Positions 9,581-19,140 of a stretch of DNA of 64,000 bases are shown piece by piece. The DNA is from an uncultured Bacteroidales bacterium (GTDB lineage: Bacteria; Bacteroidota; Bacteroidia; Bacteroidales; UBA932), in contig CAMYYI010000003.1 in assembly GCA_947303465.1 (NCBI GenBank), positions 25,399-89,398 on the forward strand. The letters are read 5' to 3'. The position numbers were made by a program, and so were the translations under genes. The notes under the pieces are model-generated. The model was given only the letters and a program-made list of their open reading frames with translations, searched no databases and was not told the origin of the DNA. How positions within the stretch are numbered: position 1 is the stretch's first letter; every line of letters begins with the position of its first letter.

Positions 9581-10942
9581 CTACTCCTCGCTCTTCTGCT
9601 CTTCTGCTTTGGGCTCACCCTTAAGGTAGTTGGGCAGCTCCATGCCGGCCATCTTGAACAGGTCCTGGAGCGGCGGCACGGACTGCATGAGACCGGAAAC
9701 GAAGTTCGCGGTAGCGGTCTTGCCGTTCTCGGAATTGCCTCCGTCCCAAACGGTTACCTTGTCGATATTGATACCCTTGACGGCCTCGACCTGAGTCTTC
9801 ACCAGCTCGGGCAGCTTGTCGGTGATCAGCATGGTGATAGCCTGAGCGGCGTCTCCGCCTGCGGCCTGCACGAGCTGACCGAAACCGGCGGCCTGCTTGC
9901 TCAGCACCTCGAAGGTACCGCGGGCCTGTGCGTCCATCTTGGCGTAGATGGCGTCGGCCTCACCCTTTGCCTTGCGGCGCAGCTGCTCGGCTTCCGCTTC
10001 GGCCTCGATGATGGCCTTCTCCTTGTCGATCTGGGCGGCCACCACGATGTTGGCCTGCTGGGTTGCCTTTTCACGTTCGGCACGGGCAAGCTCGGCGTCA
10101 CGCTCGCTCTTGTACGCCTCTTCCAAAGCCTTGGCGGCCTGAACCTTTTCGGCGGCGACAGCTACGCGCTCAGCCTCTGCCTGCTTCTCGCGGCGCAGGG
10201 CATCGGAATTGGCGATTTCTATCTTGGCGTTGTTCTCGCCCTTCACGGCGTCTGCGTCTGCAGCGGCAACGTTCACACGGGTGTCCTTGTCGGCCAGGGC
10301 CTTTCCGGTTTCACCGTAACGGTTCTGCTCTGCCACGCTCTTCTTTGCGTCGTTGATAGCCTTGGCGGCTGCCTCTTTACCGAGAGCCTCGATGTATCCG
10401 GACTCGTCGCGTATATCGGTGACGTTCACGTTGATGAGCTTCAGACCGATCTTGCGGAGTTCAGCCTCCACGTTGGTGGAAACATTCGCGAGGAACTTGT
10501 CGCGGTCGGCGTTGATTTCCTCGATGTCCATGGTTGCGATGACCAGACGCAGCTGACCGAAGAGGATATCGGTGGCTATGTTGCGAATCTCGTCGATACC
10601 CAGGCCAAGCAGACGCTCGGCGGCGTTGGTCATGCTCTCAGACTCGGTGCTGATACCTACGGTGAAGCGGCAGGGGACGTCCACACGGATGTTCTGCTTA
10701 CTCAGTGCGTTGGTAAGGTTGCACTCGATGGAAATAGGGGTGAGGTCAAGGTAAGCATAGTTCTGGAAAACGGGCCAGATGAAAGCGGCACCGCCGTGGA
10801 TGCACTTGGCGGAGTTGTTCCTGCCGGTCTTACCGTAAATGACCAGAATCTTGTCTGAAGGGCACCTGCGGTATCTGCGGAGGATGGCCGCAAAGGTCAC
10901 GAACAGAACGAATACAATGATAAGAATAAGATACAGTGGCAT
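9581..10942 (-). CDS. Flotillin family (SPFH/band 7) protein
   Basis: N-terminal TM, SPFH region, long Ala/Glu-rich coiled coil (EAEAEAEQLRRKAKGEADAIYAKMDAQARG). Confidence 0.9.
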   Translation of the reverse strand: MPLYLILIIVFVLFVTFAAILRRYRRCPSDKILVIYGKTGRNNSAKCIHGGAAFIWPVFQNYAYLDLTPISIECNLTNALSKQNIRVDVPCRFTVGISTESESMTNAAERLLGLGIDEIRNIATDILFGQLRLVIATMDIEEINADRDKFLANVSTNVEAELRKIGLKLINVNVTDIRDESGYIEALGKEAAAKAINDAKKSVAEQNRYGETGKALADKDTRVNVAAADADAVKGENNAKIEIANSDALRREKQAEAERVAVAAEKVQAAKALEEAYKSERDAELARAEREKATQQANIVVAAQIDKEKAIIEAEAEAEQLRRKAKGEADAIYAKMDAQARGTFEVLSKQAAGFGQLVQAAGGDAAQAITMLITDKLPELVKTQVEAVKGINIDKVTVWDGGNSENGKTATANFVSGLMQSVPPLQDLFKMAGMELPNYLKGEPKAEEQKSEE

Positions 10943-10961
10943 AGTTATAAGGTGTTAAAAG

Positions 10962-11585
10962 TTATACGATAAGGGTTTCAAGGGGTTCCACCAGCAGGGT
11001 GTCGGCGCTCAGCGCTTCTACGACGCGGATTGCGGTTCCGGTGGGGAGGGCGTCACCGTCTGTCACGGCCTCGTATTCGCGGACCGCATTGTTGATGGTA
11101 ATCTGCACCTTTCCGGAGCCGGCGCGGCCGGCCGGAATGCCAAGGTAAACCTTGCCTTCGCAGCCCTCGGCAGATTTGAATACATTAATGTTTCCGGCCT
11201 GCTGCATGCTGCCGAGCCATTTGAAGAGCATCATCACCAGGAACACCAGGGCGATGCCTATGACGATGGAGACTATCAGCAGCAGGGAGTTGGACTCGAT
11301 GCTGTTGCGCAGCAGGATGGCGGACCATCCGAAGCCAAGGAAGAAGTTAACGAAGTTGCGGAAAGTCAGCAGGCCCATGCCGGTGCTGTGCTCGGCAGCC
11401 TGTGCTGCATCTGCGGCAACGGAGTCGAAGTCACCGGATGCGTCCACATCCATGTCAAGGTCACCTCCGGAGTCCGCACCAATGAAGGTAAGGATGCTCT
11501 GGATAATGAAAATCAGTGACGCAGAGAGCGTAATGGCCCACAGGACCTTCATTACAACGCTCAGGGAATTCCACCATTCAATCAT
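10962..11585 (-). CDS. NfeD-like/YuaF-type membrane protein
   Basis: TM segments followed by OB-fold-like C-terminus (GCEGKVYLGIPAGRAGSGKVQITINNAVREYEAVTDGDALPTGTAIRVVEALSADTLLVEPL), paired with flotillin. Confidence 0.78.
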   Translation of the reverse strand: MIEWWNSLSVVMKVLWAITLSASLIFIIQSILTFIGADSGGDLDMDVDASGDFDSVAADAAQAAEHSTGMGLLTFRNFVNFFLGFGWSAILLRNSIESNSLLLIVSIVIGIALVFLVMMLFKWLGSMQQAGNINVFKSAEGCEGKVYLGIPAGRAGSGKVQITINNAVREYEAVTDGDALPTGTAIRVVEALSADTLLVEPLETLIV

Positions 11586-11627
11586 AGTTAAAATATTGTT
11601 AGTCGGTTTATTTTTCGCAAATATAAT

Positions 11628-11657
11628 AATTATTTATTGAAAAACAATATTTTTAGA
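11628..11657 (-). promoter_or_regulatory. Bacteroidetes-type promoter for the NfeD-flotillin-HTH operon
   Basis: On the minus strand TTG-N19-TATATTTG, matching TTG(19-21)TAnnTTTG, about 40 nt upstream of ATG at 11585. Confidence 0.7.
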
Positions 11658-11909
11658 TATTTTTTGCGTTATTTGGCGGGACGCTTGTCTGAGGAGCATC
11701 CTTGCCGGATTCCGTGTGTATGGGAGTGCGCTAACCTGGACCCTCAGTAGCGATTTTGCGGCGTGAATTGATTGTGCCGAATAAACCACTGATTACTAAC
11801 GCTCTACACAAAATCGATTATGTCGTTCTACATAATCGGTTTTACGCAACTTGTTTGTAGACACGTTGTTACAGGCCAACCGGGTCATCGTACTACGACC
11901 CGGGGCCGG

Positions 11910-12149
11910 TTACGGTACCGGGTCATAGCCGGAGCCGCCGAAGGGATGGCAGCGAAGTATCCGCTTCAGCGACAGCCAGAATCCTTTAAGCGGACCGTAC
12001 TTGCGGAACGCCTCAAGGGCATACTGTGAGCAGGTGGGAGTGAAACGGCAACTGTTAGGCAGATAAGGGGAGATGCAGTGCCGGTAGAACTGTATCAGCA
12101 AGATGAACGGTGCGTTAAACACCTTCTTGACCAGCTCTGCGGCACTCAT
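11910..12149 (-). CDS. yidD: Membrane protein insertion efficiency factor YidD
   Basis: [58 protein letters not shown]. Confidence 0.96.
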   Translation of the reverse strand: MSAAELVKKVFNAPFILLIQFYRHCISPYLPNSCRFTPTCSQYALEAFRKYGPLKGFWLSLKRILRCHPFGGSGYDPVP

Positions 12150-12493
12150 TTTCCTAACTTGTTGAGCACCGCCGCGACTTCTTCCCGTATGACTGAGAAG
12201 TCGGCTATCTCTGCAGAATTATAAACAAAGAGAATATCGTGTCCCGTAACCGGCAGCAACTCTTTCTGCAACCTGTACGCCTCGCGCATACGACGTTTAA
12301 GCAGATTTCGCTTTACCGCACGCTTGAAAAGCCGTTTAGGGACCGACACCATCACGCGGTTGAGTCCGCTTCCGGTATCACTCAGGCAACAACAGCGGAG
12401 GTGGGGCGTATGATCCCACCTTCCCTTGCCCGTAAGAGCGGCTATAGCCGTCTTGCCGGACAGTCTCTCTTCCTTTGGAAGCGTTGCCGTCAA
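12146..12493 (-). CDS. rnpA: Ribonuclease P protein component
   Basis: [35 protein letters not shown]; 4-nt overlap with yidD. Confidence 0.93.
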   Translation of the reverse strand: MTATLPKEERLSGKTAIAALTGKGRWDHTPHLRCCCLSDTGSGLNRVMVSVPKRLFKRAVKRNLLKRRMREAYRLQKELLPVTGHDILFVYNSAEIADFSVIREEVAAVLNKLGK

Positions 12494-12494
12494 A

Positions 12495-13226
12495 CTATTT
12501 GGAACTCAAAAAAACGTCTATTGCCTTAGCCGCCGACTGAATCTCCGGGGTGGGGCCCTCAACTGCCGGTGTCAGGCCTTCCTGCTTCAGGGCCGCCGCA
12601 ATGCCGCGACCATAAGAGATAAGGGCAACACCACTCAGGTCGAACTGCGGGAAACACGCACGTAACGACTTGAGGTCGAACGGATTATAGAGCACCATGG
12701 CACCGTAATCCTCCGGCTTGATACCGGAAAGGTCCTGGGTAACAGACTTAACCATGACGGATACGGTGACATCCAGGCCGGCCTTAGCGAACAAATCGGC
12801 CACCGGAGGGTTGCAGGACTCGGCGGAAGTGGTAACAAGGAACTTCTCCCCCTTGTGCTTAGGGCCTATAAGGGCCGCCACGGACTGGGGAGTACCGTCG
12901 CCGAAGAATATCTTGCGCTTGCGATACACCACATGTTTCTGCAGATACAGCGCCACCAGCTCGGTGGTGCAGAAATACTTCATGGTCTCAGGCACCTTGA
13001 AACGCATTTCTTCGCAAAGCTTGAAGTATGCGTCTATCGCGTGACGTGAGGAAAAAACTATTGCGGTATAATCCGGAAGGTTAATTCTCTGTCTGCGAAA
13101 CTCCTTGGCGGAAAGAGGTTCTATCAAGAAAAAGGGATGGAACTCCAGAGAGGCCCCGTATTTTTCTTCCAAAGCCTTGTAAGCGTTTAAATTGGAAGGA
13201 GTTTTTTGCGAAATCAGTATCCTCAT
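12495..13226 (-). CDS. hemD: Uroporphyrinogen-III synthase
   Basis: MRILISQKTPSNLNAYKALEEKYGASLEFHPFFLIEPLSAKEFRRQRINLPDYTAIVFSSRHAIDAYF. Start moved from 13307 to the MRILISQ codon. Confidence 0.85.
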   Translation of the reverse strand: MRILISQKTPSNLNAYKALEEKYGASLEFHPFFLIEPLSAKEFRRQRINLPDYTAIVFSSRHAIDAYFKLCEEMRFKVPETMKYFCTTELVALYLQKHVVYRKRKIFFGDGTPQSVAALIGPKHKGEKFLVTTSAESCNPPVADLFAKAGLDVTVSVMVKSVTQDLSGIKPEDYGAMVLYNPFDLKSLRACFPQFDLSGVALISYGRGIAAALKQEGLTPAVEGPTPEIQSAAKAIDVFLSSK

Positions 13227-13927
13227 ATAATGCACACGAAACCCAAAATGCCAAGCGGCAGAATTTCGAGGGCGCAAAGATACAAAATTGTTGCCAAAAT
13301 AGAACAATGGGATGCAAATATTTGTCTTATACGCTCCAGATAGAGCGCCGTAAACATCCCAGTTTCAATAAGAAGCACAATCCGGATACTATTGTCCGCA
13401 ACGCCGAATGCCATCAAGAGCAAAACGCTTACAAGCATCAGCGAACTGAGTAAAATCTGATAATTATACACACTGTGCCTGAGGCATGTGGCATATTCGC
13501 TGATGCGGCTTCGGAAAGGCGTGGCAAGGTAAAAGAGCCAGCGAAGAAGCAAATAAGAACCTATTGCCCCCACAGCAAATAAAAGCCGCCAGTCCACAGG
13601 AAGCGACGCCCTCAGGCTGGAATAGGGCAGCATCCACCTGTCTGCAATAAGGCAAAGCACCATAGACATTGCCAGGGCTACGGTATTGCGTGTCACGGCA
13701 ACGCTGACGCTATGCTCGAGCTCCAGATTCCCTTTCCATCTGGAGACACATCTTAGCAGGTGCGGGAAAAGCCTTATCAGGTCTGAGAACTCTACCAGAA
13801 ACAGAATCAGGGTAACGATAACGGCTATCCTGTTCACAATGGAGTCGCCCCACGCAAGGCTTACAGCCTCATGCGGAACGGGTACTGTCGGCATATCCAG
13901 CCGGCCTCCATTGAACAGATCCGGCAT
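13223..13927 (-). CDS. DUF4271 family membrane protein
   Basis: Multi-pass 234 aa protein adjacent to hemD, as is usual in Bacteroidetes; LLFAVGAIGSYLLLRWLFYLATPFRS. Confidence 0.75.
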   Translation of the reverse strand: MPDLFNGGRLDMPTVPVPHEAVSLAWGDSIVNRIAVIVTLILFLVEFSDLIRLFPHLLRCVSRWKGNLELEHSVSVAVTRNTVALAMSMVLCLIADRWMLPYSSLRASLPVDWRLLFAVGAIGSYLLLRWLFYLATPFRSRISEYATCLRHSVYNYQILLSSLMLVSVLLLMAFGVADNSIRIVLLIETGMFTALYLERIRQIFASHCSILATILYLCALEILPLGILGFVCII

Positions 13928-14277
13928 CAGTTCCCTCGCTTTGCATTATAACCCATAGACTGCAGCAGGGCCGTCACCTTGTCGCGCAGGTCCCCCTGAA
14001 CGGTAATTTCCCCGTCTTTGGCAGTGCCGCCCACCCCGCATTTGGTCTTCAGCGTCTTGGCCAGGGCAGCCAGGTCGTCGGAGCGGCCTACAAACCCCTC
14101 TACCAGAGTAACCTGCTTGCCGGCACGCTGCCTGCGGTCTATACGTACAATCAGCCGCTGCTTGCCGGGAGGAAGGGTATCGGCCTCCACCGCCTCTTCC
14201 TGACGGTATTGAAAATCGGGATTCGTGGAATAAACCACCCCGAGGCGAGATTTCCAGTCGTTGTCTGCCATGATCAT
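13927..14277 (-). CDS. SUI1/YciH-type translation initiation factor-like protein
   Basis: QRLIVRIDRRQRAGKQVTLVEGFVGRSDDLAALAKTLKTKCGVGGTAKDGEITVQGDLRDKV. Confidence 0.92.
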   Translation of the reverse strand: MIMADNDWKSRLGVVYSTNPDFQYRQEEAVEADTLPPGKQRLIVRIDRRQRAGKQVTLVEGFVGRSDDLAALAKTLKTKCGVGGTAKDGEITVQGDLRDKVTALLQSMGYNAKRGN

Positions 14278-16139
14278 TGGACCTCAGGCTCTACAGAAGC
14301 TCCGAGCTGTGCCACGCGGCAATTGTCTATATAATAATCGCCGTAATTGCCGTCTTGTAGCGCAGCCTGGAAGCCGAACTGCCTCTGGACATAAACCAAG
14401 AGTTTCATTTTGCTGATGTCGTAGCCATCCGGCACGCTTGTGGTAAAATTGAAAGTTGAGATATGATTCGGCTCGGAAACACTGAACTTGTCGCCGGTTG
14501 CGGTTCCGTTTACCAGCACTCTCGCAATATTGTCATGCTGGTAGTCCTGGTGTGCGCCATTCTCGAAGTCTGCCTGATAACCTACAATGCCGTCTTCCAA
14601 GAGAAGGACGGTCAACTTGTACTCGCCGGGCTCTGCCACAAACACTTTCACCTCAGATTCTACCGAACGCCCTTTTACCGTGGAGCTTATGCCCGCCGAT
14701 GTAACGGAGGGGTATAATTCTTCCGTTTCTGCCACGACCTTCTGAATCAGTGACGAGGCGTAAGACTGGCTGTAATTCTGAATCAACCTCCTGCCGTCAA
14801 CGATACCGGTAGGGTACCCGCCCACCTCATACTGAGAGCACAGTATGCCGGTTTTTGCAAAAGGAAGATCACTGCTGCTTGCATGGAAATTAACTATTGT
14901 GAATTTATCCCCAAGTACCTCCTTGGCCATTGCGAAAGAGCCGTTCATCCTGGGGCACCATCCGCACCATGTCGCCGTAAAGCGCATGCCGAGGGAATGA
15001 TGTGCGACGGTCTTAAGGTTGGCGCCCGAGGCCTGCGTTATCGTTACAGGATAGCAATTGGACTCGTCGCATACTGTTATCACGCCCACGCGCTCGGCTC
15101 CGGGGTTGGCCTCAACCTTGAAATTGTAGTCATACTTGCCGATGTCCACTGGCTTAACGCTCATTTCACTTATCCAATCGCAGGAACTGGCATCTACATG
15201 ATACTCTCCAAGATAATCTACGCTTATCGACATGGTGCCTCCGCGAGCCCCAAGGGAGACGACGTCAGGAGAGAAAGATAGCGGACTCTTATTGTAGGTG
15301 TATCCTTCGTCGGCATTCATGAGCGTCATGAATTTAGCTCGCGAAATGGTCACAGGCTTGTCCACATTGCGGAACAGTGCCGCGCCGTCAGTCTTTAACA
15401 GAACCAGGGTGAAGCCACTGGTGTGCTCCCCGGGCATGGATACAAAATAGTACGCCTCTCCGGGCACAAAAGTACCGCCCTCCGGAGTAAGGTACAATGT
15501 GCTGGTTGTGCCAGCATAATCAACGACATTTGCTGTGCCATCCTTATATTGGATAAGCATCTCTTCTGCAGCAAAAGGCGTTTTGGTATTAGATACCAAT
15601 ATGGCTTTGCTGACACCGCTCTGAGTCACCGAGAACTTGATTCCGCCCAAGGGATGGGAAAAGGCCAGGTTTTGCGTAGATGTGCGGGCAACCGCTACGT
15701 ACAGGTTGTTCGGGAACGTGCCGGCAACACCTTTCTGTTCTTCTGCAAGACCAGTGACGATATAGTCGGACTGATACAGGTAGGCATCGCTTGAATACGG
15801 ATAAAGCCCCCAGTATGTGCCGACTGATGAGTACAGGGTGCCGGCGAACACAGCCGTTGGCTGCGGCTTATTATTGAGAGAATAGAAAGTATAGCCACCG
15901 TACGAACTATATCCGGCCGGAAGAATCCCAATCTTCTCACCTACGTCCCAATATACCTTGCCATCAGGCTGGCGTATTGTCCGGGTTTCGGGCGTCCAGT
16001 CGTTGCAGGAGGCAGTGAACGTCATTTCCTGCATTTCGGGGTCCTGAACCTCGATGTAGGGTTTTTCTATAAGCTCCTGGCTGCAGGCAGAGACAAGGAT
16101 GGCAAGTACTGCCGTTCCAAACAGTTGTTTTGTCTTCAT
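14274..16139 (-). CDS. Lipoprotein: fimbrillin-like N-terminus, BACON-like middle, C-terminal Omp28-like thioredoxin-fold domain (CGWC)
   Basis: MKTKQLFGTAVLAILVSACS; TFTASCNDWTPETRTIRQPDGKVYWDVGEKIGIL; HHSLGMRFTATWCGWCPRMNGSF...GGYPTGIVDGRR. Confidence 0.82.
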   Translation of the reverse strand: MKTKQLFGTAVLAILVSACSQELIEKPYIEVQDPEMQEMTFTASCNDWTPETRTIRQPDGKVYWDVGEKIGILPAGYSSYGGYTFYSLNNKPQPTAVFAGTLYSSVGTYWGLYPYSSDAYLYQSDYIVTGLAEEQKGVAGTFPNNLYVAVARTSTQNLAFSHPLGGIKFSVTQSGVSKAILVSNTKTPFAAEEMLIQYKDGTANVVDYAGTTSTLYLTPEGGTFVPGEAYYFVSMPGEHTSGFTLVLLKTDGAALFRNVDKPVTISRAKFMTLMNADEGYTYNKSPLSFSPDVVSLGARGGTMSISVDYLGEYHVDASSCDWISEMSVKPVDIGKYDYNFKVEANPGAERVGVITVCDESNCYPVTITQASGANLKTVAHHSLGMRFTATWCGWCPRMNGSFAMAKEVLGDKFTIVNFHASSSDLPFAKTGILCSQYEVGGYPTGIVDGRRLIQNYSQSYASSLIQKVVAETEELYPSVTSAGISSTVKGRSVESEVKVFVAEPGEYKLTVLLLEDGIVGYQADFENGAHQDYQHDNIARVLVNGTATGDKFSVSEPNHISTFNFTTSVPDGYDISKMKLLVYVQRQFGFQAALQDGNYGDYYIDNCRVAQLGASVEPEVQ

Positions 16140-16151
16140 AGCGTTGTCCTC

Positions 16152-16283
16152 CTAATAAATCGATTCATCTACAGTGTCCTCGAGACCGCCGGCGAACGAC
16201 TCGCACAACAGTTGCTCCATCATCATGTGCTCGACATAGATTTCCGGAGACTTGTAAACCAGTGTTTTCATATTATTGTTCAT
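16152..16283 (-). CDS. Short ORF (43 aa, acidic C-terminus) upstream of the Omp28-like lipoprotein
   Basis: Translated by hand: MNNNMKTLVYKSPEIYVEHMMMEQLLCESFAGGLEDTVDESIY*. Start overlaps the stop of the upstream gene; stop is 12 nt before the 16139 start. Confidence 0.65.
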   Translation of the reverse strand: MNNNMKTLVYKSPEIYVEHMMMEQLLCESFAGGLEDTVDESIY

Positions 16284-17067
16284 ATTGGTATTCGATACTG
16301 TTACCTATTTTGCATGAGCACACATTGTCCACGATCCCTCCCCTGCATACGAAAGCCACGATCCGCCATCCGTCGGCCGCGTCCACCTCGCAGGACCACT
16401 CTATCGTGTCGCCGGCTGTTTTCTCCGACTCCTCCGAATCCAGCCACGAACGCAGGACATTGTTATGTACATGATCCGTCGACCCGCCGACCTGAGAAGC
16501 TACGATTCCATCCTCCAGCAGTACGCAATGCAGGCTGAATGAGCCGTCACGCACCGCTTTCGCCTCAATCCGGACCGTCGCCTTCCCGTCTGCCAAAGTC
16601 GATGAAACCTTGATCCCTGCAGCCAGAGGGCGCTCTGCGAGCAACCTGTCACACTGGGCAAGCAACAATTCCGGGGATGCGGTTGTCACCAGTGATGCAG
16701 CATCCAGATCCGTTACCGCAGAAGGATAGGCAGTAACGCCGAACCGTGCCGTCAAGTCCTTGCTGACAGGCATCAGGGCCATCTTGTCCGCCACCAGGCA
16801 GTGAACGCTCACACATACCAGCCTGTCCGGCCGCTGTTCCTGGACGTCCCGTATGGCCGTCTCCATCTTGGGGCAGTTTACGCACCATGTGCCAGTAAAA
16901 TCCAGAATCAGGCTGCGTCGGTAGAAATCTCCCTGCTCTGCAGGCGGATTGTCCACCGGCTGGTCAGGATCGGTATTGACCGTGGGCTCCGGATCCGGGT
17001 CGTCTTTCTGGCCCACGCAGGAAAGCGCGAGCAACAGGGCCGAAATGATCAGTATCCACTTTTTCAT
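16273..17067 (-). CDS. Omp28-like thioredoxin-fold lipoprotein (CVNC)
   Basis: MKKWILIISALLLALSC; LILDFTGTWCVNCPKMETAI; LLEDGIVASQVGGSTDHVHNNVLRSWL parallels the C-terminal domains of the two large neighbours. Confidence 0.82.
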   Translation of the reverse strand: MKKWILIISALLLALSCVGQKDDPDPEPTVNTDPDQPVDNPPAEQGDFYRRSLILDFTGTWCVNCPKMETAIRDVQEQRPDRLVCVSVHCLVADKMALMPVSKDLTARFGVTAYPSAVTDLDAASLVTTASPELLLAQCDRLLAERPLAAGIKVSSTLADGKATVRIEAKAVRDGSFSLHCVLLEDGIVASQVGGSTDHVHNNVLRSWLDSEESEKTAGDTIEWSCEVDAADGWRIVAFVCRGGIVDNVCSCKIGNSIEYQYEQ

Positions 17068-17070
17068 AAC

Positions 17071-18648
17071 TCAGAATGACCATTGTACACGCAGTCCCGC
17101 ACCGCTCCACGCCGGCTGCCAGCGGCAAACTCCGCCGGAGCAGACCATCCCTTCCCTGTTGCGGCCGGCCATAAGGCTGATGCTGAATGATGAAAGGGAA
17201 TAGCTTGCGCTGACGTTATAATAGTGAACCCCGGTGCTGCCATGATTGTACATATCGCTTACCGAAAAGCTCCAGTGCGGAGCCACGGACAGCTCTAGCA
17301 AGGCCGCCATCCAGTCTTTAGTCAGCTCCTCCGAATAAAGATATTGCAGCTCTGTCCTCAGAGAGAAATCCGGGGTAAAGCGATACGTCGCATCCAGCAC
17401 GAAGACGTTCTGGGCGTTTGTAGCCTTCCGGTTGCCGTGAGTCGGAGAGTTTTCCTGAATGGATACAAACACTATGGTCTTGAAACTTTTCGTCCATCGG
17501 CGCTCAATATCCATATTGATGTCCCGGTATGCCAGATAAGCCACGTCCCTGTCCGGCAGGGCGAAAGGAAGCGCATCTATCCAGCAGCCTCCGACATGCA
17601 GCTTCATCCCGTAGCGGCCGCCAAGTTTTGTCCCTCGGCGGAAGTTGTAGTAGAGGTCTCCCTGAAAGCCCACTTCTCCGTCGGCATAAGTGATATACGG
17701 ATTAAGGCCGGCCAGCATGTAGCTCTGCTGCATACAAAGAGCGGGCAGATAGTTGAGTGTGTTTGCGACGGAAGGGCTTGAGGTGGTGTTGAAGATACGG
17801 CTGGTCATATTTTCCAGCCTGCGTAGTGTCAGCGATCCGGAGAAATTGCCGACCGCATACGACAGCTCCACCAGCTGGGCATTGCCTCCTTTGAGCTTGT
17901 ATTCCTCCCGCGCGCCGGAAAGCTGTTCCGCATAGAAATCGGGAGTTTTGCCGACATATTCAGCCTTGGCTGTGAAACCGCCTGCCGAGTAGGACGCCCG
18001 CGCCGCCCAGTTTACCACGTGGGCCGGAAGGACGAAGCAGCCGGTTTCTGCCAGCAGGTCGATGCCGCTGTCATTGCTGATTCCGACTCTGTCCACAACG
18101 CCGCCGCCTGCACTGAACGCACCGAGATTCAAGGAGACGTCTCCCGCCGCCACAGCAGACGCAACGGAAGGCCAGACCCCATACTTCGGCAACCCTCCGA
18201 ATAGCTTGATTGCCAGGCGCTTGTCTCTCGTGTGCAAGTTCATCCGCGCACCGGTTATGGCATTGTTGATACCCATATCCCTGTCCTCCCATGTACGCAG
18301 CAGCAGGCCGCTTCCGAGTTGTTCATGGAAACTCCCGAGAGTCAGGTCGATTATATCCCACTTCCAGCCGATGTACAGCATGGACAAGCCCGCCCCTTTA
18401 AGTTCCGACGGGTATCCGGCAAGCGCCAAAGGATACCATTCCGCCTGCAAGCCGGCAGAAAGGGAGTCCCTCTGCCAATCCAACTTTAAATAGTTGTTTG
18501 AACCCCATTTGTTGATACGGCCGCCGACCGCAGGGTCGTCTAAATAGTAAACGCTGTTGCTCTCCAGGCCACCGCTCACCTTTCCCCAATCCCCATCCGG
18601 GTCGGGAGAGTGGAGCATCAGGGTCATGATAGAAAGCAAAAGCATCAT
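17071..18648 (-). CDS. DUF6029-like outer-membrane beta-barrel protein
   Basis: GGLESNSVYYLDDP...NNYLKLDWQRDSLSAGLQAEWYPLALAGYPSELKGAGLSMLYIGWKWDIIDLTLGSFHEQLGSGLLLRTWEDRDMGINNAITGAR. Confidence 0.72.
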   Translation of the reverse strand: MMLLLSIMTLMLHSPDPDGDWGKVSGGLESNSVYYLDDPAVGGRINKWGSNNYLKLDWQRDSLSAGLQAEWYPLALAGYPSELKGAGLSMLYIGWKWDIIDLTLGSFHEQLGSGLLLRTWEDRDMGINNAITGARMNLHTRDKRLAIKLFGGLPKYGVWPSVASAVAAGDVSLNLGAFSAGGGVVDRVGISNDSGIDLLAETGCFVLPAHVVNWAARASYSAGGFTAKAEYVGKTPDFYAEQLSGAREEYKLKGGNAQLVELSYAVGNFSGSLTLRRLENMTSRIFNTTSSPSVANTLNYLPALCMQQSYMLAGLNPYITYADGEVGFQGDLYYNFRRGTKLGGRYGMKLHVGGCWIDALPFALPDRDVAYLAYRDINMDIERRWTKSFKTIVFVSIQENSPTHGNRKATNAQNVFVLDATYRFTPDFSLRTELQYLYSEELTKDWMAALLELSVAPHWSFSVSDMYNHGSTGVHYYNVSASYSLSSFSISLMAGRNREGMVCSGGVCRWQPAWSGAGLRVQWSF

Positions 18649-19139
18649 TTGGATGCGCTGTTTTTCAGGTGACGGAGCAATTCCGCCTCATCGCCGGGAC
18701 GATAGCCGATATGGGTATATACCTGCTTGCCCTTTGCGTCATACACAAACACCTGAGGTACTGCGCTCACGTTCAGGGCGCGCCTGAGGTCGCCGTTCAC
18801 GTCGAACAGCGGGGTGATGCCCTCCCAGCCACTGCCTTTGGCCATGGCTATCGCACGCTGAAGGGAACGGCTGTCGTCTATGGACACGGCATATATACGC
18901 AGAGGGAACTTTTCATTCCAGTCTATGGACTCATCGGTCAGCGCCTCAAGTTCCTTCATACATGGCTTGCAAGTGGTCATCCACATCGTGAGCACGAAGG
19001 GAGTATTTCCATCAATCAAGGAGCGTACGGCCACACTTTTCCCAGCCGAATCCTGCAAAGTCACAGCCGGAACGTCCTGCGCTGCGGCGCCTTGGACCAT
19101 CGCAAGCGCGAAGACCGCCAATAGCAACAACCGCCTCAT
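18645..19139 (-). CDS. TlpA-like thioredoxin-fold protein (CKPC)
   Basis: MRRLLLLAVFALAMVQGAAAQ signal peptide; FVLTMWMTTCKPCMKELEAL; VSAVPQVFVYDAKGK. Start moved from 19163. Confidence 0.88.
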   Translation of the reverse strand: MRRLLLLAVFALAMVQGAAAQDVPAVTLQDSAGKSVAVRSLIDGNTPFVLTMWMTTCKPCMKELEALTDESIDWNEKFPLRIYAVSIDDSRSLQRAIAMAKGSGWEGITPLFDVNGDLRRALNVSAVPQVFVYDAKGKQVYTHIGYRPGDEAELLRHLKNSASK

Positions 19140-19140
19140 C

